A stretch of 64,000 nucleotides of DNA from an uncultured Bacteroidales bacterium (GTDB lineage: Bacteria > Bacteroidota > Bacteroidia > Bacteroidales > Paludibacteraceae), in the NCBI GenBank assembly GCA_902774185.1, contig CACYHE010000008.1:1-64000 (forward strand). Reading direction: 5' to 3'. The position numbers and the translations under genes are program-made. Of this stretch, positions 8,595-17,695 are shown piece by piece. Below the pieces are notes generated by a model. That model saw only the letters and a program-made list of their open reading frames with translations. It made no database searches and was not told the DNA's origin. The first letter of the stretch is position 1. Each line of letters begins with the position of its first letter.

Positions 8595-9745
8595 AAAATC
8601 TTTGTATATTAGGTTCGACGGGGTCGATCGGAACGCAGACGCTGGATATCGTGCGGGCGTACCCCGAGCGCTATAGCGTCTATGCTATCTGTGCGAACCG
8701 CAGTGTCGATAAACTGGTGGAACAAGCCCTGGAGTTTCATCCCGAAGTGGTCTGCATCGCCGATGAGTCGTTATATGATACGCTCAACTCTCAACTCTCA
8801 ACTCTCAACTGTAAAGTGTGGGCCGGCCCCGACGCGATCGCTGAGCTAGTCACCATGCCGTCTATCGACATCGTCGTAGCCTCCATGGTGGGGTACGCCG
8901 GACTGCGTCCTACCATCGAAGCCATCAAAGCCGGTAAGACCATCGCGCTTGCCAACAAAGAGACGCTCGTCGTAGCCGGAGAGATCATCTGCGAATTGGC
9001 ACAACAGTACCATACGCCGATCTTACCGGTGGATAGCGAACACAGTGCGATCTTCCAATCCCTCGTCGGCGAAGACCGCAGTGAGATAGAGAAGATCCTG
9101 CTTACTGCCAGCGGAGGTCCCTTCCGTACGTTCACACTTGATCAGATGCGCTCTGTCACGGCTGACGATGCCCTCAAGCATCCTAACTGGGAAATGGGAG
9201 CCAAGATCACCATCGATTCCGCTTCGATGATGAACAAAGGCTTCGAAGTGATGGAAGCCAAATGGCTCTTTGGGGTACCGGTGGAGAAGATACAAGTACT
9301 CGTTCATCCGCAGTCTATTGTGCATTCGGCTGTTCAGTTCTCCGACGGTGCCATCAAGGCGCAACTCGGTGCACCCGACATGCATCTGCCCATCCAGTAC
9401 GCCCTCTCGTTCCCCGAACGACTCGCATCGGACTTCCCTCGTGCCGACCTGTTCGCACTCAAGAACCTGACGTTTGAACAACCGGACTTGGTACGCTTCC
9501 CCAACTTGGCACTCGCCTACGAAGCGATGCACCGGGGAGGAAACATCCCTTGCGTCCTCAATGCCGCCAACGAAGTGGTGAACCTCGCTTTCCGGCAAGG
9601 ACGCTGCGGCTTCCTGCAGATGTCTGACATCATCGCCGAAACGATGAACCAAGCGGACTTCATCCCAAAACCTACCTACGAAGATTACGTAGCTACCGAC
9701 ACTGCGGCACGCCGGATAGCCGAAAAAATGGTAAATGGTAAATGA
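8588..9745 (+). CDS. dxr: 1-deoxy-D-xylulose 5-phosphate reductoisomerase
   Basis: 385 aa. It converts DXP to MEP with NADPH, the committed step of the non-mevalonate isoprenoid pathway; ispG of the same pathway is at 49484. The NADPH site is GSTGSIGTQTLDIV; active-site motifs ANKETLVVAG, VDSEHSAIFQ and SMMNKGFEVMEAKWLF are intact. The start is the ATG at 8588, seven bases before the upstream stop ends. Residues 65-75 (TLNSQLSTLNC) are encoded by a perfect array of four CTCAACT units and look like an insertion after the strand VVCIADE. The C-terminus MVNGK and its stop come from a second repeat, GGTAAAT. Confidence 0.95.
   Translation: MVKNLCILGSTGSIGTQTLDIVRAYPERYSVYAICANRSVDKLVEQALEFHPEVVCIADESLYDTLNSQLSTLNCKVWAGPDAIAELVTMPSIDIVVASMVGYAGLRPTIEAIKAGKTIALANKETLVVAGEIICELAQQYHTPILPVDSEHSAIFQSLVGEDRSEIEKILLTASGGPFRTFTLDQMRSVTADDALKHPNWEMGAKITIDSASMMNKGFEVMEAKWLFGVPVEKIQVLVHPQSIVHSAVQFSDGAIKAQLGAPDMHLPIQYALSFPERLASDFPRADLFALKNLTFEQPDLVRFPNLALAYEAMHRGGNIPCVLNAANEVVNLAFRQGRCGFLQMSDIIAETMNQADFIPKPTYEDYVATDTAARRIAEKMVNGK
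8783..8810 (+). repeat. Heptad array (CTCAACT)x4 inside dxr
   Basis: Four perfect copies of CTCAACT, 28 bases, within the reading frame. The same unit occurs in the untranslated region between deoD and kdsB. Confidence 0.9.
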
Positions 9746-9764
9746 CCAAATAGTAAATGACTTT
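9729..9764 (+). repeat. Heptad-like array GGTAAAT at the dxr/rseP junction
   Basis: GGTAAAT, GGTAAAT, GACCAAA, TAGTAAA, TGACTTT run directly into the rseP start. The array supplies the dxr stop codon. A close relative lies at 15129-15165. Confidence 0.75.
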
Positions 9765-11192
9765 ATGATACAAGCAATACAGTTAATATGCGCATTGGCC
9801 TTTCTCGTGTTGATTCACGAGTTGGGACATTTTACTTTCGCCAAGATCTTCCATGTGCGTGTGGAGAAGTTCTATCTCTTCTTCAACCCTTGGTTCTCCA
9901 TCATCAAGATGAAGAAATTCGATGGTAAATGGCATTTTAAGTTCTTTACCAGGAATCAGGGAGAGGAAGATGAATGGGCGCAACATCCGGAAAATACGGA
10001 GTGGGGACTTGGTTGGCTGCCTCTTGGCGGTTACTGCGCCATCGGAGGTATGGTCGATGAGACGCACAAGACGGAAGACCTGGCGCCCGAACCGCAAGCT
10101 TGGGAGTTTCGTTCCAAACCGGCTTGGCAACGCATGTTCATCATCTTAGGCGGTATCCTCGTTAACTTCATCGGTGCCCTCGTCATCTTCTCCATGCTCC
10201 TTTGGCACTGGGGACAGGACACCTTACCGCTGCGTAACGTGACCACCGGTCTGTGCTATTCGCAGATTCTGTTGGATGAAGGATTCGAGCAACAGGATAA
10301 GATCCTCTTTATTAACGGCAAAGAACCCGAAGACCTGGGTGAAGTGATTGAAGCCATCCTCATCGAAGGTAAGCAGAATGTCGTCGTGCTGCGCGGTTCG
10401 GACACCGTACAACTGATGATGTCGGAGGACTTAGGCACCCGTTACTTGGCAGAACAGAACGCGTTCGACAAAGCGGAGCGGGATAAGAAACGGGCGAATA
10501 AAGACTATACCAAGCGACGTATGACCTTGGTGTCCGAATGGATCCCGTGTGTCATCGATACCGTCTTCCCGAACGAAGCGGGCGCTCTGGCAGGCTTGCG
10601 CAAAGGAGACAGCATCGTCACGGTGAACGATATCCCTACGCCTTGTCTGACCTTGCTGAATCGAGAGATGCGCCATCATACGGACGACACGATAACCGTT
10701 GCTTATTACCGTGCCGGAGAATACTGCACCGTACAGGCCATCGTCAAAAACGGTTCGCTGGGTTTTGCTGCTAAATGGGATTTCAAAGTGAAGCACCGGG
10801 ACTATACTTTCTTGGAATCCATCCCTGCCGGTATCGAGTACGGATGGGGTATCTTGACGATGTATGTCAAGCAATTCCGTCTGGTGTTCACCAAAGAAGG
10901 CGCACAATCGGTAGGCGGCTTCGGTGCAATCGGTTCGATGTTCCCCTCCACTTGGAGTTGGCAATCGTTCTGGCATATGACCGCCTTCCTCAGTATCATC
11001 CTTGCCTTCATGAACTTCCTGCCCATACCGGCTTTGGACGGCGGATACATCCTCTTCCTGCTGGTAGAGATGATCACCCGCCGCAAACCGAGCGATAAGT
11101 TCTTGGAGAAAGCCAACGAGATCGGTTTCTGGCTCTTGCTCCTCCTCCTTATCCTGGCGAACGGTAACGATTTATTAAAGCTGTTTTTCTGA
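9765..11192 (+). CDS. rseP: Site-2 zinc metalloprotease RseP
   Basis: 475 aa inner-membrane protease that cuts transmembrane anchors such as anti-sigma factors and leftover signal peptides. The zinc site HELGH lies in the first membrane segment (LVLIHELGHF); the second conserved motif, NFLPIPALDGGYILF, is near the C-terminus and supplies the aspartate ligand. A PDZ-like domain lies between (AGALAGLRKGDSIVTVNDI). I chose the ATG at 9765 because the in-frame upstream codons lie in a repeat array and the membrane segment starts at once from here. The location after dxr matches the frequent dxr-rseP order. Confidence 0.93.
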   Translation: MIQAIQLICALAFLVLIHELGHFTFAKIFHVRVEKFYLFFNPWFSIIKMKKFDGKWHFKFFTRNQGEEDEWAQHPENTEWGLGWLPLGGYCAIGGMVDETHKTEDLAPEPQAWEFRSKPAWQRMFIILGGILVNFIGALVIFSMLLWHWGQDTLPLRNVTTGLCYSQILLDEGFEQQDKILFINGKEPEDLGEVIEAILIEGKQNVVVLRGSDTVQLMMSEDLGTRYLAEQNAFDKAERDKKRANKDYTKRRMTLVSEWIPCVIDTVFPNEAGALAGLRKGDSIVTVNDIPTPCLTLLNREMRHHTDDTITVAYYRAGEYCTVQAIVKNGSLGFAAKWDFKVKHRDYTFLESIPAGIEYGWGILTMYVKQFRLVFTKEGAQSVGGFGAIGSMFPSTWSWQSFWHMTAFLSIILAFMNFLPIPALDGGYILFLLVEMITRRKPSDKFLEKANEIGFWLLLLLLILANGNDLLKLFF

Positions 11193-11194
11193 TT

Positions 11195-13639
11195 ATGAGA
11201 CGTTTTGTTTGTTATGTACTCATGGTGTTTCCTCTAATGGCATGGACAAAGAATCCTACCGTCAGCGGTTATGTCGTGGATATTCAAACAGGCGAACGAC
11301 TGATAGGTGCTACCGTCTTGGACTTACAATCAGGAGTCGGGGTAACGACGAATGTAAATGGTTTCTATTCATTGACGATTCCGGCAGATACGGTACAACT
11401 GCGAGCCAGTTATGTGGGATACGAAGCGGTATCTTCATCTATGTTTGTGCTTAAGACCGATACCTTGGTGGAGATAGCATTAACCTCATCGAATGTGTTG
11501 GAAGAGTTGACGGTGGAAGGAACATACTCGGTATCCGGTACGCAGTCCGTTCAGATGTCTGCGGTAGAGATACCTATATCGCAGATCAAAGGAATACCCG
11601 CTATCGGCGGTGAGGTGGATATCCTAAAAGTAATCCAACTATTACCGGGCGTGCAGTCGGGCTCGGAAGGCTCTGCCGGATTATACGTCCGAGGTGGAGG
11701 ACCGGATGAGAACCTGATCATGTTAGACGGGGTGCCCCTCTATTCGGTCAATCATATGTTAGGTTTCTTTTCTGTCTTCAATGCGGACGCTGTTAAGAAT
11801 GTGACCCTATATGAAGGTAATTTCCCGGCACGGTACGGCGGTAGGTTGTCTTCTATCATTGATGTGAGACAGAAAGATGGTGATGCGTATAGTTATCATG
11901 GTAACCTGACGGTCGGATTAATTGCAACCAAGTTCAGCCTTGAAGGCCCAATATATTGGACGAAAGAAGATTGGAGAAGGTACCGGAATAAAGAAACGGT
12001 GAAAGCACAGACGACGTTTAATATTTCCGCTCGACGAACCTTATACGACCTTTTTATGGCACCTGTCGCTGCGGCGGTAACTCGGTATGAAACGAATGGA
12101 GAGGAAACGGCTACCGGAGGATATTATTTCTATGATGTCAATGCCAAATTGACCCATACTTTCTCTGAGAACGATAAGTTAAGCGGTTCGTTCTATATGG
12201 GTGATGATGTCGTTTACGCGCGCATGCGTGATCGATCTATCTCTGAAGGGGATGCATATTCCGCTTATACGAAAATGCGCTATAACTGGGGTAACCTTTT
12301 TGCTGCGCTTAACTATGAGCACCGCTTCAACGGTCGCTTGTATAGTACGTCTCAAGTGAGCTATACGCGTTATAAGTATAAACTGTCTGCGGGCATGGAG
12401 GAAGAGTCCAAAAAGACGAACGAAAGAATGGAAGTGCGTATGAGCTATGACTCTTATATCATGGATCTGATGGCGCAGATGAACTTCGAATGGTGCCCGA
12501 ATACGCGTCATATAGTGCATTTCGGAGGCAATTACACCTATCATATGTTTCGTCCTCAAGTAGGACGTCTGGATGCAACATGGCCTGCCGATAGTGGGAC
12601 GGTTGCTAATGTGGATACCACTTTCTCTGTGGGTGGAACCAATCATACGCACGAAGCTAATATCTATATAGAAGATACATACGCACCGTGTTCGTGGTTC
12701 AAGATGAACATCGGTCTGCATGCCGGTTTGTATCATACTGACGGACGAACCTATCCTTCTATAGAACCGCGCGTCGGGTTGCGCTTCCTGCCGCATAAAG
12801 ATGTGGCAATCAAACTGAGTTATGCCTACATGTCCCAATACGTGCATATGCTCTCCAACACCTCCGTCTCATTGCCTACCGACTTGTGGGTACCGGTCAC
12901 ATCTGATATCCCACCGATGCGTTCGATGCAGGTGGCTGCGGGGGTGACGTATAATGTGCTTAACCAAGTAGAACTTTCCGTAGAAGGTTACTACAAGCGC
13001 TCACTGAACTTGCTGGAGTACAAAGACGGTGCGTCCTATATGAATGGTAAAAATTGGGAGGGTCAGGTGTGTGTAGGAGACGGGTGGAGTTACGGCGTTC
13101 AATTCCTTGCGCAGCGCAAGATAGGACCCGTAACGGGATGGATTGGCTATACATGGAGCCGTACAATGCGCCAGTTTGACAAACCCGGGCAGGAGATTAA
13201 CTTCGGCAAACCTTTTCACGCCAAGTATGATCGTGAGCATGACCTGAGTATTACGCTGCAGTACCAGATAAATAAGAAATGGGAGATAGCTTCCACTTTC
13301 GTCTATGGAACCGGTACGCGCGGAACGCTCGGACTACAGAAATATGAAGATCGTTATTCTTATTACCAAGGAATAGGAACGACAAGTACAACGTCATTAG
13401 TTTACGCAATAGAGGAACGTAATAACTACAAGATGCCGGACTATCATCGTTTGGACTTGGGCGCAACCTGTCATCTTCCGGATAAGAAGCATGCGGGTTG
13501 GGAGCATATCGTGAATATGTCGGTCTATAACGTCTATTGTAATTTTAATCCGTTTCTGGTCTATCCGCAAGGGAGCAGATTGTATAAACTAAGTCTGTTT
13601 CCTGTATTGCCCAGTGTCAGTTATACCTTTAAATTCTGA
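11195..13639 (+). CDS. TonB-dependent receptor with carboxypeptidase-regulatory-like domain
   Basis: 814 aa outer-membrane protein. After the signal peptide comes a beta-sandwich domain (VSGYVVDIQTGERLIGATV...GFYSLTIPADTVQLRASYVGY, residues 22-95), then a plug domain with LPGVQSGSEGSAGLYVRGGG and DENLIMLDGVPLY, then a 22-strand-type barrel ending in aromatic SYTFKF. Such receptors import ligands energised by TonB. The following gene encodes a DUF4249 lipoprotein, a recurrent partner in Bacteroidota, probably a surface ligand-binding lid. This is not a SusC/SusD pair: the plug lacks typical SusC motifs and no SusD follows. The substrate is unknown. Confidence 0.9.
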   Translation: MRRFVCYVLMVFPLMAWTKNPTVSGYVVDIQTGERLIGATVLDLQSGVGVTTNVNGFYSLTIPADTVQLRASYVGYEAVSSSMFVLKTDTLVEIALTSSNVLEELTVEGTYSVSGTQSVQMSAVEIPISQIKGIPAIGGEVDILKVIQLLPGVQSGSEGSAGLYVRGGGPDENLIMLDGVPLYSVNHMLGFFSVFNADAVKNVTLYEGNFPARYGGRLSSIIDVRQKDGDAYSYHGNLTVGLIATKFSLEGPIYWTKEDWRRYRNKETVKAQTTFNISARRTLYDLFMAPVAAAVTRYETNGEETATGGYYFYDVNAKLTHTFSENDKLSGSFYMGDDVVYARMRDRSISEGDAYSAYTKMRYNWGNLFAALNYEHRFNGRLYSTSQVSYTRYKYKLSAGMEEESKKTNERMEVRMSYDSYIMDLMAQMNFEWCPNTRHIVHFGGNYTYHMFRPQVGRLDATWPADSGTVANVDTTFSVGGTNHTHEANIYIEDTYAPCSWFKMNIGLHAGLYHTDGRTYPSIEPRVGLRFLPHKDVAIKLSYAYMSQYVHMLSNTSVSLPTDLWVPVTSDIPPMRSMQVAAGVTYNVLNQVELSVEGYYKRSLNLLEYKDGASYMNGKNWEGQVCVGDGWSYGVQFLAQRKIGPVTGWIGYTWSRTMRQFDKPGQEINFGKPFHAKYDREHDLSITLQYQINKKWEIASTFVYGTGTRGTLGLQKYEDRYSYYQGIGTTSTTSLVYAIEERNNYKMPDYHRLDLGATCHLPDKKHAGWEHIVNMSVYNVYCNFNPFLVYPQGSRLYKLSLFPVLPSVSYTFKF

Positions 13640-13644
13640 ACGCA

Positions 13645-14625
13645 ATGAAAAGATGTCTATACCTATTATTGACTATCGCAGTCCTTACTTCTTGTGAGCA
13701 GGAGATACCGTATAATGGGGAATACCAAGACCCGAAACTGGTGTTGCAATTAAGGGAGGAATTACCGGAAGGGCCATATTATGTAGGATGTTTGATATCT
13801 CGTTCTGCTTTTTTCTTGGATAAGTTATCTAGTCCTGCGGAATTGCGTATAAACGATGCCTCCGTAACTATGCAACGCAATGAGGATGAACCGATAGCGT
13901 TACAAAGAGTGGGGGAAGGGGTGTATGCGTTTACAAATGCGCTACCGTTTTTTCAGGTCGGCGATGTTATCCGTTTTCGTGCTTCGTGTTCCGGTTATCC
14001 GGATATAGAGGCTTGCGATACTATTGTGCCGCGACCGGAAGTGGACCTTGTCGCATACACGTATGATTCTATAAAGAATGTATTTCACGTACGCGTGCGT
14101 TTTGGCGATAATACTGGATACGAAGGTTTCTTAGGATGCAAAGGATATGTTTATATCAAATACAAAAATGCACCTTATGGAACCGCTAAAGAGTATGATT
14201 CTCGTCAAATCCGGAGTAAGGATGCTATCTTTTCAGGAGTTGGAAATGCGTTTTCTTCGGAAAGAGGATATAATGCGCCAATAGAATTGTTTTGTAAAAC
14301 GAAAGATGCCAGCAATAGAGAAGTAGAGTTTGAAATACCCGTCGGGTTAAGTCTGTCGAACGCAAATGTAATGGTAGTAGATGAACGTGTAGGGATTACC
14401 TTTACTACACATAGCCAACATTCTTATCGATATTGGAAATCGCTATACAACTATAAACATATACAAGGATCGGAAGATGTAGATATGAGCACAGCCATTT
14501 CAGGTATGTTTGGCTCAGAGGAAAGCGTACAACTGTATAGTAATGTAGAAAACGGGTATGGTATTTTATCGGCAGCTTCATCTAAATTTGTAAGTGTAAT
14601 TTTTGAAATAGAGTATAATCAATGA
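13645..14625 (+). CDS. DUF4249-family lipoprotein
   Basis: 326 aa. Its signal peptide ends in a lipobox (LTSC, Cys17), so it is lipid-anchored, probably at the outer membrane. The body shows the DUF4249 pattern: an N-terminal Ig-like part ([32 protein letters not shown]) and a C-terminal beta-rich part. It starts six bases after the TonB-dependent receptor and is likely its cognate partner. Its composition is more AT-rich than the neighbours, as often seen for surface proteins. The last bases overlap the next start (ATGA). The ligand cannot be told from the sequence. Confidence 0.8.
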   Translation: MKRCLYLLLTIAVLTSCEQEIPYNGEYQDPKLVLQLREELPEGPYYVGCLISRSAFFLDKLSSPAELRINDASVTMQRNEDEPIALQRVGEGVYAFTNALPFFQVGDVIRFRASCSGYPDIEACDTIVPRPEVDLVAYTYDSIKNVFHVRVRFGDNTGYEGFLGCKGYVYIKYKNAPYGTAKEYDSRQIRSKDAIFSGVGNAFSSERGYNAPIELFCKTKDASNREVEFEIPVGLSLSNANVMVVDERVGITFTTHSQHSYRYWKSLYNYKHIQGSEDVDMSTAISGMFGSEESVQLYSNVENGYGILSAASSKFVSVIFEIEYNQ

Positions 14626-15146
14626 ATTATTTTGTCCATGAATCGTCCTACGTGGACGAAGGTTGTCAAATAGGTGCGGGCACGAAGATCTGGCATTTTA
14701 GCCATGTTATGTCCGGTTGCATCATCGGTGAGAAATGCAATATCGGTCAGAACGTGGTGATATCGCCCGATGTGGTTTTAGGCCGTAATTGCAAGATCCA
14801 GAACAACGTATCCGTCTATACCGGTGTGCGTTGCGAGGACGATGTGTTTCTGGGGCCCTCGATGGTCTTCACCAACGTCATCAATCCCCGTGCAGCGGTT
14901 AGTCGCAAAGATGAATACAAACAGACCCTCCTCAAACGCGGTGTTTCTGTCGGAGCGAATGCCACCATCGTGTGCGGTCACACCTTAGGCGAGTACTGCA
15001 TGATCGGTGCCGGTTCGGTAGTAACCAAAGATGTGCCTGCCTATGCCCTGATGGTCGGTAACCCTGCCCGCCAAATAGGATGGGTCAACGCCCATGGCGA
15101 TAAATGCGCATCCCTCGAAGAGGCCCAAATGGTAAATGGTAAATGA
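14622..15146 (+). CDS. Left-handed beta-helix N-acetyltransferase (WbpD-like)
   Basis: 174 aa, built from hexapeptide repeats ([74 protein letters not shown]). The opening [20 protein letters not shown] and [17 protein letters not shown] match the UDP-2-acetamido-3-amino-glucuronate N-acetyltransferase subgroup, which makes sugars for surface polysaccharide. No other gene of such a pathway is nearby, so the exact sugar is uncertain. It overlaps the DUF4249 gene by four bases. The last residues, MVNGK, and the stop come from a GGTAAAT array, as in dxr. Confidence 0.85.
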   Translation: MNYFVHESSYVDEGCQIGAGTKIWHFSHVMSGCIIGEKCNIGQNVVISPDVVLGRNCKIQNNVSVYTGVRCEDDVFLGPSMVFTNVINPRAAVSRKDEYKQTLLKRGVSVGANATIVCGHTLGEYCMIGAGSVVTKDVPAYALMVGNPARQIGWVNAHGDKCASLEEAQMVNGK

Positions 15147-15165
15147 CTAAATGGTAAATGGCTTT
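15129..15165 (+). repeat. GGTAAAT array between the acetyltransferase and DUF4293 genes
   Basis: Repeats of GGTAAAT and GACTAAAT cover the end of one gene and the whole leader of the next. The arrangement is almost the same as at 9729-9764, including the following TTTATGAT. Confidence 0.8.
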
Positions 15166-15648
15166 ATGATACAGCGAATTCAAACCCTTTATTTGTTGGC
15201 AGTAGTGGCATTGGGAATCACCTTATGCTTCATGCCGGTTCTTGAGTTTTATACCCCGGAGAACGCAGAAGTGTTGCGTATCTGGCAACTTGGTGCATTA
15301 GGTCTGACGGAGACCACCGTCACGGACTTGGCACCTGTGACCCTGCAAGGTCTTTGGGGCCTTACCGTAGCAACAGCTCTGATCCCCTTGTTGGCACTGG
15401 TGGATATCTTTCTCTTTAAGAAACGTATCCTGCAAGCACGCTTGAATATCTTCTCCGTCATGCTTTGTTTTGGTTACTACGGTGTGTTGGCTATCTATGT
15501 TTGGTTGGCCAAAGAGGCTATCGGCATCGAGTGGCGTATCCTGCCTTGGTCGTCCATCCCTGCCGTATGTCTGGTACTGACCTTCATGGCTACCCGTCGT
15601 ATTCTCAAAGATGAAGCCCTCGTGCGTGCCGCAGACCGCATCCGTTAA
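15166..15648 (+). CDS. DUF4293-family four-helix membrane protein
   Basis: 160 aa. Four hydrophobic segments (TLYLLAVVALGITLCFMPV; LWGLTVATALIPLLALVDIF; IFSVMLCFGYYGVLAIYVW; IPAVCLVLTFMATRRI) fit the DUF4293 pattern, a Bacteroidota family whose start, MIQRIQTLYL, is well kept. I chose the ATG at 15166 for that reason; the upstream in-frame ATG lies in the repeat array. The function is unknown. The neighbour downstream is a mechanosensitive channel. Confidence 0.8.
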   Translation: MIQRIQTLYLLAVVALGITLCFMPVLEFYTPENAEVLRIWQLGALGLTETTVTDLAPVTLQGLWGLTVATALIPLLALVDIFLFKKRILQARLNIFSVMLCFGYYGVLAIYVWLAKEAIGIEWRILPWSSIPAVCLVLTFMATRRILKDEALVRAADRIR

Positions 15649-15684
15649 ATCGTCCAATCGTCAATCGTCCAATCGTCAATCATT
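15649..15684 (+). repeat. AATCGTC(C) tandem repeats before the MscS gene
   Basis: Alternating 7- and 8-base units (CAATCGT, CCAATCGT) fill the space between the two genes. The region is otherwise featureless. Confidence 0.7.
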
Positions 15685-15687
15685 TTT

Positions 15688-16683
15688 ATGCTTTTATTAC
15701 AAGACATAACTACTTTGGCTGCCGATGCGCAGACGAAGATGTTGCCGCCTGACTCGGTGCGTGCCGGTGCGCGGCAGATGATCGAGTATGCCAAATCCGA
15801 TCCGCAAGGGTTCTGGAGTGTGGTAGGCGACACCGTACTGCATTTTGGTATCAAAGTGCTGATCGCCTTCGTTATCTACCTCATCGGTATCTGGCTTATC
15901 CGTATCGTGAAGAAAGGCTTGAAACGTGTCTTTGACCGCAAGCAGACCGAACCTACCATCGCTTCGTTCATCACGTCTTTCGTATCCATCTCGATGACCA
16001 TCCTGCTCATCGTGGTAACGGTCAGCACATTAGGCGTTAACACTACCTCCTTAGCCGCTCTGCTGGCAGCCGGAGGTATGGCGGTAGGTATGGCGCTGTC
16101 CGGTACGCTGCAGAACTTCGCAGGCGGACTCATGATACTGGCGTTCAAACCCTTCAAAGCCGGTGATTTCATCGAAGCGCAGGGACATATGGGCAAAGTG
16201 ATCGAAGTCAATATCACCGCTACGAAGATCCTTACCACCGATAACCGCGTCGTCATCTTACCCAACGGTGCCCTCTCTAACGGAACCATCAATAACTACA
16301 GCGGACGTCCGATGCGAAGGGTAGAGTGGAACGTCAGCGTGTCGTACGGGGTGGACTCGGCGGCATGCAAACAAACCATCCTGGATATCGTTAACAGTGA
16401 CGAACGCGTACTCAAAGCGGATACAAATATGAAGGCGTTGTACAAACAACTCAACATCTCCGCCTACCAACTCAACACGGTCAACTATCGCATGGAAGCC
16501 ATTCCGGCACCGTTTGTGGGACTGAAGAGCCTGAACAGCAACGACATTACATTTGTGGTGCGTGCATGGGTGAAAGCGGATGATTACTGGGATGTCTTCT
16601 TTGATCTGCAGGAGCGGTTCTATACCGAACTACCGCCGCAAGGCTTTACATTTGCTTATCCGCACATTGAGATAGTGCATTGA
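15688..16683 (+). CDS. MscS-type small-conductance mechanosensitive channel
   Basis: 331 aa. There are three hydrophobic segments (about residues 50-75, 95-115 and 120-150); the last is the pore helix with the glycine/alanine ladder ALLAAGGMAVGMALSGTLQNFAGG. It is followed by the cytoplasmic MscS beta domain (FKAGDFIEAQGHMGKVIEVNITATKI, LPNGALSNGTINNYS) and an alpha-beta C-terminal domain. It releases osmolytes on hypo-osmotic shock. The last 38 bases overlap the 3' end of rlmN on the other strand, so the two genes converge without a terminator between them. Confidence 0.9.
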   Translation: MLLLQDITTLAADAQTKMLPPDSVRAGARQMIEYAKSDPQGFWSVVGDTVLHFGIKVLIAFVIYLIGIWLIRIVKKGLKRVFDRKQTEPTIASFITSFVSISMTILLIVVTVSTLGVNTTSLAALLAAGGMAVGMALSGTLQNFAGGLMILAFKPFKAGDFIEAQGHMGKVIEVNITATKILTTDNRVVILPNGALSNGTINNYSGRPMRRVEWNVSVSYGVDSAACKQTILDIVNSDERVLKADTNMKALYKQLNISAYQLNTVNYRMEAIPAPFVGLKSLNSNDITFVVRAWVKADDYWDVFFDLQERFYTELPPQGFTFAYPHIEIVH

Positions 16684-17695
16684 CAAGCATACCGCAGGCG
16701 GCAAGGATATCTTCGCCTCGGGAACGACGAATGGTTGTGGTGATGCCGTTATCGGTCAGATAATCGCGGAACCACGCCATTTGTTTTTCGTCTGAGGAAG
16801 GAAAATGTCTTTCAACTTTCGACTTTTGACTTTTGACTTCTTCTACGCCTTCGTGAAAACGAATCAGGTTAATGCGGCAGTTAAGTCCCTTCAGCAGGCG
16901 CAATAACTCTTTCGCATGACGGATCGTATCGTTCTGACCTGCCCAACAGATATATTCAAAACTGACGCGTCGTTGATGCGACCAATCGTATTGCTTGAGC
17001 AACGCTACGACATCCGTGATGGACAGCATCTTCTCTGCCGGCATGATTTCTTTACGCTCTGCAGCAAAGGGATTATGCATCGATACCGCCAGATGGCACT
17101 CGCTCTCGTCTAAGAACCGCTTCATGGCAGGGATACCAACCGTCGATACCGTGATACGTTTCGGTGACCAGGCGCACCCGTACGGAGCGGTCATGATCTC
17201 CAAGGAGCGCAAGACATTGTCGATATTATCCATCGGTTCCCCTTCGCCCATGAAGACGATATTGGTCAAATCATCAAAGTAGAAAATCTGATTCAGGATG
17301 TCCGCAGCCGACAGATGACCATGAAAACCAAGAGTTCCCGTCATGCAGAACTTACAGCCCATCTTACAGCCCGCCTGCGTGGATACGCAGAGGGTAGCGC
17401 GATCCTCTTCCGGGATATAAACCGACTCAATGAATTGTTCGCCTACCGCAAACAAATACTTCCGTGTCCCGTCTGCACTGACCGCTTCCCGAACCGGTGC
17501 ATGACGACCGATGGTATAGTTGGCTTTTAACGCTTCCCGTCCTTTCAGACTGATATTGCTCATCGCATCGAACGTACTGACCCGACGCACATAGAGCCAC
17601 TCTGCCAATTGTTTACCGGCGAACTTCTGCAAACCGACGGACAACGCCACTTGCTGCAATTCTTCTAATGTTTTACCTAACAGAACCTCCATCAC
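16646..17695 (-). CDS. rlmN: Dual-specificity rRNA/tRNA A2 methyltransferase (radical SAM)
   Basis: 349 aa. It methylates C2 of A2503 in 23S rRNA and A37 in some tRNAs. The radical SAM cluster motif is CKMGCKFCMTG; FMGEGEPMDN and the SAM-binding RITVSTVGIP are present, and the late catalytic cysteine is in the AACGML segment. Residues near 287-297 (KSQKSKVERHF) are encoded by an imperfect heptad array and appear inserted into an otherwise conserved region before the DYLTDNGITTTIRRSRG segment. The start overlaps the stop of the LytTR gene (ATGA), so these two are co-translated. Confidence 0.95.
   Translation of the reverse strand: MMEVLLGKTLEELQQVALSVGLQKFAGKQLAEWLYVRRVSTFDAMSNISLKGREALKANYTIGRHAPVREAVSADGTRKYLFAVGEQFIESVYIPEEDRATLCVSTQAGCKMGCKFCMTGTLGFHGHLSAADILNQIFYFDDLTNIVFMGEGEPMDNIDNVLRSLEIMTAPYGCAWSPKRITVSTVGIPAMKRFLDESECHLAVSMHNPFAAERKEIMPAEKMLSITDVVALLKQYDWSHQRRVSFEYICWAGQNDTIRHAKELLRLLKGLNCRINLIRFHEGVEEVKSQKSKVERHFPSSDEKQMAWFRDYLTDNGITTTIRRSRGEDILAACGMLVNALSQCADKQM
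16809..16836 (-). repeat. Heptad array inside rlmN
   Basis: On the plus strand the units are CTTTCAA, CTTTCGA, CTTTTGA, CTTTTGA, 28 bases, within the reading frame. It belongs to the same family as the TTTCAAC arrays in intergenic regions. Confidence 0.8.

Noticed and set aside
13645-14625. The lipoprotein after the TonB receptor considered as SusD
   Set aside because: No SusD/RagB helical TPR pattern; the beta-rich layout and length fit DUF4249.
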